In this document: positions 6,576-10,131 of the stretch, in pieces
Position numbering within the stretch: the stretch's first letter is position 1
How the letters are laid out: each line of letters starts with the position of its first letter
Assembly: GCA_964424545.1 (NCBI GenBank)
Contig: CAYRJN010000140.1
Span: 1 to 10,131, forward strand
DNA from: JAUVIB01 sp964424545
GTDB lineage: Bacteria; Calditrichota; Calditrichia; Calditrichales; Calditrichaceae
Direction of reading: 5' to 3'
DNA length: 10,131 bases
Made by a program: the position numbers and the translations under genes
Notes under the pieces: generated by a model
Databases searched by the model: none
Told to the model about the DNA's origin: nothing
Seen by the model: the letters and a program-made list of their open reading frames with translations, nothing else

Positions 6576-8741
6576 ATGACACAGATTGATTTTATTGAAA
6601 TTACAGCCAAAGAACTTAATCTAAAAAAAATTCAAGTTTCCAATACTATTGAGCTGTTGGACGACGGTAATACCGTGCCGTTTATCGCGCGTTATCGCAA
6701 GGAAGTTACCGGTTCGTTAGATGAAAACCAGATTCGCGATATTGAAAGCCGTATGAACTATCTGCGTAATTTACAAGCTCGTAAAGAAGCTATTTTGCGA
6801 TCTATTGAAGAGCAGGGTAAATTAACGCCCGAGCTGAAAGTGCGTATAGAGAAATCACTGAAACAACAGGAGATTGAAGACCTTTACCTACCTTATAAAC
6901 AAAAAAAACGCACACGGGCCACCGTGGCAAAGGAAAAGGGACTGCAACCGCTTGCCGATATTATCCTCAATCAGGAAACCGTCGACGGCGACGTTCTAAA
7001 AATTGCGGCGCAGTTTGTTAATCCCGAAAAAGAAGTGCAAAATGCGCGGGAAGCTATTGACGGAGCCTTAGATATAATTGCCGAAACCATAAGCGACGAC
7101 GCCGACGTACGCGCCGACGTACGCAAAATAACGTTCGACAACGGACTGCTTGTTTCCAAAGCAAAAGATAGTGAAACACGCAGCGAGTATGAAATGTATT
7201 ATGATTTTTCCGAAATGCTCGATAAAATTCCTCCGCATCGGATTTTAGCCATAAACCGCGGAGAAAAAGAAAATATCCTTAAGGTTAATGTGTATGTAGA
7301 CACGGAAGATATCATAAAACAAATCGAACAGCGTTATGTTAAAAATACGGCCTCAATTTTTACCGATGAGTTGACAAATGCAATTCATGATTCCTACAAT
7401 CGGCTAATTGCACCTTCCATTGCCAGAGAAGTGCGCACGGCTTTAACGGAAAAAGCGGATGAACATGCTATTAATATTTTTGCCGAGAACTTAAAAAACC
7501 TGCTTTTGCAACCCCCTGTTCACGATAGAATCATCCTCGGAATTGATCCGGGATTTCGCACCGGCAGCAAAGTGGCCGTTATTGATAAAACAGGCAAATA
7601 TCTCGAAGGCGCAACCATATATCCCCATCCACCGCAAAACAAATATATAGAAGCCAAAGGGACGATTCGTACCTTGATTGATAAATATAACGTAGATATC
7701 ATCGCCATCGGCAACGGCACTGCCAGCCGTGAAACAGAGCAGCTTGCCGCCGAAATCATCGGCGAAATTAAAGACAAACGCGCAGTAGTTTACATCATCG
7801 TCAATGAAGCGGGCGCTTCCGTCTATTCCGCCTCTACCGTTGCGCAAAAAGAATTCCCCGATCTTGAAGCCTCTATGCGCGGCAATATCTCCATTGCCCG
7901 TCGTCTGCTCGACCCGCTGGCGGAATTGGTAAAAATCGACCCCAAGAGCATTGGCGTCGGACTTTATCAACACGATGTTAGCCAAAAACGCCTTACGGAA
8001 AGTCTGCATCAGGTTGTGGAAAGCTGCGTGAACAGCGTTGGCGTAAACCTGAATACCGCCTCCGCTTCCCTTTTACGCTATGTATCCGGATTAACAATGC
8101 GCAGCGCCGAAAATATTGTTAGATATCGCGATCAATACGGAAAGTTCCATTCCCGCGATGACTTAATGAATGTAGACGGTATTGGGCGTATCGCTTTTCA
8201 GCAAGCGGCAGGATTTTTACGCATCCCCGACGGCGATAATATTCTCGATAACACATTTATTCATCCCGAATCTTACGGGGCGGCGGAAAAATTATTGCGG
8301 CTTCTTAAGGTTGATGATGTAAAACAAGAGGGGCGACAGCTGCGGAAACGTTTAAAAGAAGCCAATCTCGAATTAGATAAAATTTTGGACGAACTCGGCA
8401 TAGGACGCCCAACCTTTGACGATATTATTTCCAATTTGGAAAAACCGGGGCTTGATCCGCGCGACGAACTACCCAAACCCATCTTGAAGAGCGAAGTGCT
8501 GAAAATGGAAGATTTGAAAGAGGGTATGATTCTAAAAGGCACGGTGCGCAACGTAGTAGATTTCGGCGCTTTTGTAGATATCGGCGTCAAACAGGACGGC
8601 TTGGTTCATATCAGCAAAATGACCAAAGGTTACGTCAAGAATCCGCTGGAGGTAGTTTCCGTAGGCGACGTGGTTGATGTTAAAGTCGTTTCCATTGATC
8701 TTGAGCGCGGACGCATCGGGCTTTCGATGATAACGGACTAA
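6576..8741 (+). CDS. tex: Tex family S1/YqgF-domain RNA-binding transcription accessory protein
   Basis: Tex is a cytoplasmic nucleic-acid-binding protein, related to eukaryotic Spt6, that affects transcription and RNA stability. The 721-residue length is normal for the family (roughly 700-780). Domains in order: the helical Tex N-terminal region (1 to about 300) with DDGNTVPFIARYRKEVTG and QEIEDLYLPYKQKKRTRA; a YqgF/RNase H-like domain beginning ILGIDPG (320-326, with D324) and including GNGTASRE; EAGASVYSAS in the following segment; tandem helix-hairpin-helix segments from about 487, including MNVDGIG; and a C-terminal S1 domain from about 648, with DFGAFVDIG and DGLVHIS. The start is supported by AAGGA (6563-6567), 8 nt before the ATG, and no alternative Met lies nearby. 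It appears to be a single-gene unit, since gaps of several hundred bases lie on both sides. No frameshift or missing domain is seen. Confidence 0.96.
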   Translation: MTQIDFIEITAKELNLKKIQVSNTIELLDDGNTVPFIARYRKEVTGSLDENQIRDIESRMNYLRNLQARKEAILRSIEEQGKLTPELKVRIEKSLKQQEIEDLYLPYKQKKRTRATVAKEKGLQPLADIILNQETVDGDVLKIAAQFVNPEKEVQNAREAIDGALDIIAETISDDADVRADVRKITFDNGLLVSKAKDSETRSEYEMYYDFSEMLDKIPPHRILAINRGEKENILKVNVYVDTEDIIKQIEQRYVKNTASIFTDELTNAIHDSYNRLIAPSIAREVRTALTEKADEHAINIFAENLKNLLLQPPVHDRIILGIDPGFRTGSKVAVIDKTGKYLEGATIYPHPPQNKYIEAKGTIRTLIDKYNVDIIAIGNGTASRETEQLAAEIIGEIKDKRAVVYIIVNEAGASVYSASTVAQKEFPDLEASMRGNISIARRLLDPLAELVKIDPKSIGVGLYQHDVSQKRLTESLHQVVESCVNSVGVNLNTASASLLRYVSGLTMRSAENIVRYRDQYGKFHSRDDLMNVDGIGRIAFQQAAGFLRIPDGDNILDNTFIHPESYGAAEKLLRLLKVDDVKQEGRQLRKRLKEANLELDKILDELGIGRPTFDDIISNLEKPGLDPRDELPKPILKSEVLKMEDLKEGMILKGTVRNVVDFGAFVDIGVKQDGLVHISKMTKGYVKNPLEVVSVGDVVDVKVVSIDLERGRIGLSMITD

Positions 8742-8786
8742 TCTCCCTTAAATCAGCGCGCTTAAAATGCGGGAAGCGGAAATAAT

Positions 8787-8806
8787 AAGAAGGCCGTTCT
8801 TTTTAT
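8787..8806 (+). terminator. Weak candidate terminator of tex
   Basis: AAGAA (8787-8791), loop GGCCG and TTCTT (8797-8801) form a 5-bp stem running into TTTAT, about 45 nt after the tex stop codon. The stem is short and mostly A-T, so this is only a candidate. Confidence 0.25.
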
Positions 8807-8974
8807 AATCAATTCCCTTTTTTTACGGCGCAAATTTTATATAACGTCGAATATCTTTGTTTTTCCTTATTGATAATTTTACAAAACAAGTTTCCAATAA
8901 TTCGGGTATTTTCGCCTATACGTAAAAATATTATGTATTTTTTTACTTTTGAGTTAGTTTTTTAGAATAAATCG

Positions 8975-8998
8975 GCTTCTTATTTTTTTATGAGAAGC
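8975..8998. repeat. 8-bp inverted repeat in the tex-glyS gap
   Basis: GCTTCTTA (8975-8982) pairs with TGAGAAGC (8991-8998), with one G-T pair, around an 8-nt T-rich loop. On the plus strand it is followed by ATATTTTAC. It could be a terminator for read-through from tex or a glyS leader hairpin. Confidence 0.3.
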
Positions 8999-9106
8999 AT
9001 ATTTTACAATAATTCAAGAAAAGAACGGCAAACCGTGTCAACTTATTCTTTCATAATTGACCTAAATATCTTATATTCTCATCTTTCATTCGAAAAACGA
9101 AAATTC

Positions 9107-9112
9107 AGGAGA
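9107..9112 (+). promoter_or_regulatory. Ribosome binding site fixing the GTG start of glyS
   Basis: AGGAGA is a near-perfect Shine-Dalgarno sequence 5 nt before GTG at 9118. The next in-frame ATG (codon 9, at 9142) has no comparable site, so the GTG start is preferred. Confidence 0.75.
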
Positions 9113-9117
9113 ATATT

Positions 9118-10131
9118 GTGGCAAAAAATATTGAAAAAACAATGGATAAATTGGTATCACTGACTAAACGTCGCGGATTTATTTTTCAAAGCAGCGAAAT
9201 TTACGGTGGTATAAACTCATGCTACGATTACGGTCCACTTGGTATTGAGATGAAAAAGAACATCAAAGAGCTGTGGTGGAAAAGCATGGTTTATGAGCGA
9301 GACGATATTGAAGGCATCGACGCCGGTATTTTAATGCACCCGAAAGTTTGGGAAGCTTCGGGACATGTGGAAGGATTTACGGACCCCATGATTGATTGTA
9401 AAGTTTGTAAATCCCGCTTTCGCGAAGACCAGATCGATACATCCAAACCCTGTCCGGTTTGCGGCAATAAAAATTCTTTTACGGAAGCGCGCCATTTTAA
9501 TTTGATGTTTAAAACATTTATGGGGCCTGTGGAAGATTCTGCCAGCGTAGTTTATCTGCGGCCTGAAACGGCTCAGGGTATTTACGTTAATTTTCATAAC
9601 GTTCGCGAAGCCGCTCGCAAAAAACTGCCTTTCGGCATCGCCCAAATCGGTAAAGCCTTTCGCAACGAAATCACTCCCGGGAATTTTATTTTCCGCACTC
9701 GTGAGTTCGAGCAGATGGAGATGCAATTTTTTGTACGCCCGGGTGAAGACGATAAATGGTTTGAATATTGGAAAGAACAACGCATGAAATGGTATGAGCG
9801 TCTTGGATTGCGTTCGGAGAAATTACGTTACCATGAACACGGACCGAATGATTTGGCGCATTACGCAAAAGCGGCTTACGATATCGAATACGAATTCCCT
9901 TTCGGGTGGCAGGAAATCGAGGGCATTCATAATCGCACCGATTTTGATTTAAGCCGCCATAAAGAATATTCAGGTAAGGATCTGCGCTATTATGACGATC
10001 AAACGAAAGAACGCTTTATCCCTTACGTTATTGAAACGTCCATTGGCTGCGACCGAACCCTGTTAACCTGCCTTGTTGACGCCTACACCGAAGAAGAAGA
10101 GCGCGTGGTAATGAAATTTGCCCCGTCCATT
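9118..10131 (+). CDS. glyS: Glycyl-tRNA synthetase, single-chain dimeric type (runs off right edge)
   Basis: This class II aminoacyl-tRNA synthetase charges tRNA-Gly. It is the homodimeric type shared with archaea, eukaryotes and many bacteria, not the alpha/beta two-gene type of E. coli. The first 338 residues are visible, and the reading frame is open to the window end. The N-terminus has RRGFIFQSSEIYGG and YDYGPLG. An insertion carries two CxxC pairs (C94/C97 and C112/C115) that probably bind zinc. Active-site segments follow: RPETAQGIYVNF (148-159), motif 2 FRNEITP (181-187), REFEQMEM (195-202) and motif 3 PYVIETSIGCDR (302-313). The missing part should be mainly the C-terminal anticodon-binding domain. 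Translation starts at GTG, supported by a strong AGGAGA site. No promoter is convincing, and no neighbour is seen on its downstream side. Confidence 0.96.
   Translation, partial: MAKNIEKTMDKLVSLTKRRGFIFQSSEIYGGINSCYDYGPLGIEMKKNIKELWWKSMVYERDDIEGIDAGILMHPKVWEASGHVEGFTDPMIDCKVCKSRFREDQIDTSKPCPVCGNKNSFTEARHFNLMFKTFMGPVEDSASVVYLRPETAQGIYVNFHNVREAARKKLPFGIAQIGKAFRNEITPGNFIFRTREFEQMEMQFFVRPGEDDKWFEYWKEQRMKWYERLGLRSEKLRYHEHGPNDLAHYAKAAYDIEYEFPFGWQEIEGIHNRTDFDLSRHKEYSGKDLRYYDDQTKERFIPYVIETSIGCDRTLLTCLVDAYTEEEERVVMKFAPSI

Larger units (their letters stand above)
8742..9117. other. AT-rich intergenic region between tex and glyS
   Basis: These 376 bases contain no supported gene. Three weak hairpins are visible: 8787-8801 (listed as a possible tex terminator), an A/T-only stem GTAAAAATA/TATTTTTTTAC at 8922-8946, and 8975-8998. 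Just before glyS, GTCAA (9037-9041) and TTGAC (9057-9061) form a 5-bp inverted repeat; TTGACC resembles a -35 box but no -10 lies at the right distance. No T-box leader or specifier hairpin was recognised. Confidence 0.45.

Noticed and set aside
6404..6589. 61-codon open frame overlapping the tex start
   Set aside because: It begins with TTG, has no ribosome binding site, runs through AT-rich repeat DNA, overlaps tex out of frame and resembles no known protein.
7491..8009. 172-codon open frame on the minus strand inside tex
   Set aside because: It lies wholly opposite the well-supported YqgF and following region of tex and shows no family motif; it is a shadow frame.
8742..9117. T-box or other riboswitch leader before glyS
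   Set aside because: No conserved T-box sequence, specifier stem or antiterminator was found, and the genome does not look like a Firmicute.
9331..9780. 149-codon open frame on the minus strand inside glyS
   Set aside because: It is opposite the conserved catalytic region of glycyl-tRNA synthetase and has no recognisable domain.

Overview
The window comes from an AT-rich bacterial chromosome and is mostly housekeeping DNA. The organism cannot be fixed from this sequence. Three features suggest a Gram-negative lineage of the Bacteroidetes/FCB type: a single-chain, zinc-binding glycyl-tRNA synthetase, a Gfo/Idh/MocA oxidoreductase with the GGGYFFDLAPHQLD motif, and very AT-rich intergenic DNA. 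This placement is a tentative inference.

Left half (1-4990): every gene is on the minus strand. From the left edge there is the N-terminal part of an ECF-type sigma factor, then holA (DNA polymerase III delta), a neurotransmitter:sodium symporter (NSS) family transporter, and uppP (undecaprenyl-diphosphate phosphatase). uppP, the transporter and holA are separated by only 19 and 6 nt and look like one operon transcribed uppP to holA. An AT-rich gap of about 340 bp then separates uppP from a Gfo/Idh/MocA oxidoreductase, which has its own near-consensus sigma70-type promoter.

Right half (5205-10131): genes are on the plus strand. The order is nfo (endonuclease IV, all nine metal ligands present), a 528-bp gap, tex (S1/YqgF-domain RNA-binding protein), a 376-bp AT-rich gap, and glyS, which runs off the right edge. 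The 528-bp gap holds a likely nfo terminator, an 86-bp double-hairpin repeat resembling a REP/MITE element, and a 15-bp tandem direct repeat just before tex.

The genes do not form one pathway. They cover replication (holA), DNA repair (nfo), translation (glyS), transcription (tex, sigma factor), cell-wall lipid carrier recycling (uppP), amino-acid-type solute uptake (NSS) and an unassigned dehydrogenase. I see no defence system, phage, CRISPR array, insertion sequence, rRNA or tRNA. No previously undescribed multi-gene system is supported. The points most worth checking are the chloride-site-like residues in the NSS transporter, the palindromic repeat upstream of tex, and the ECF-like -35 box in front of the sigma gene.
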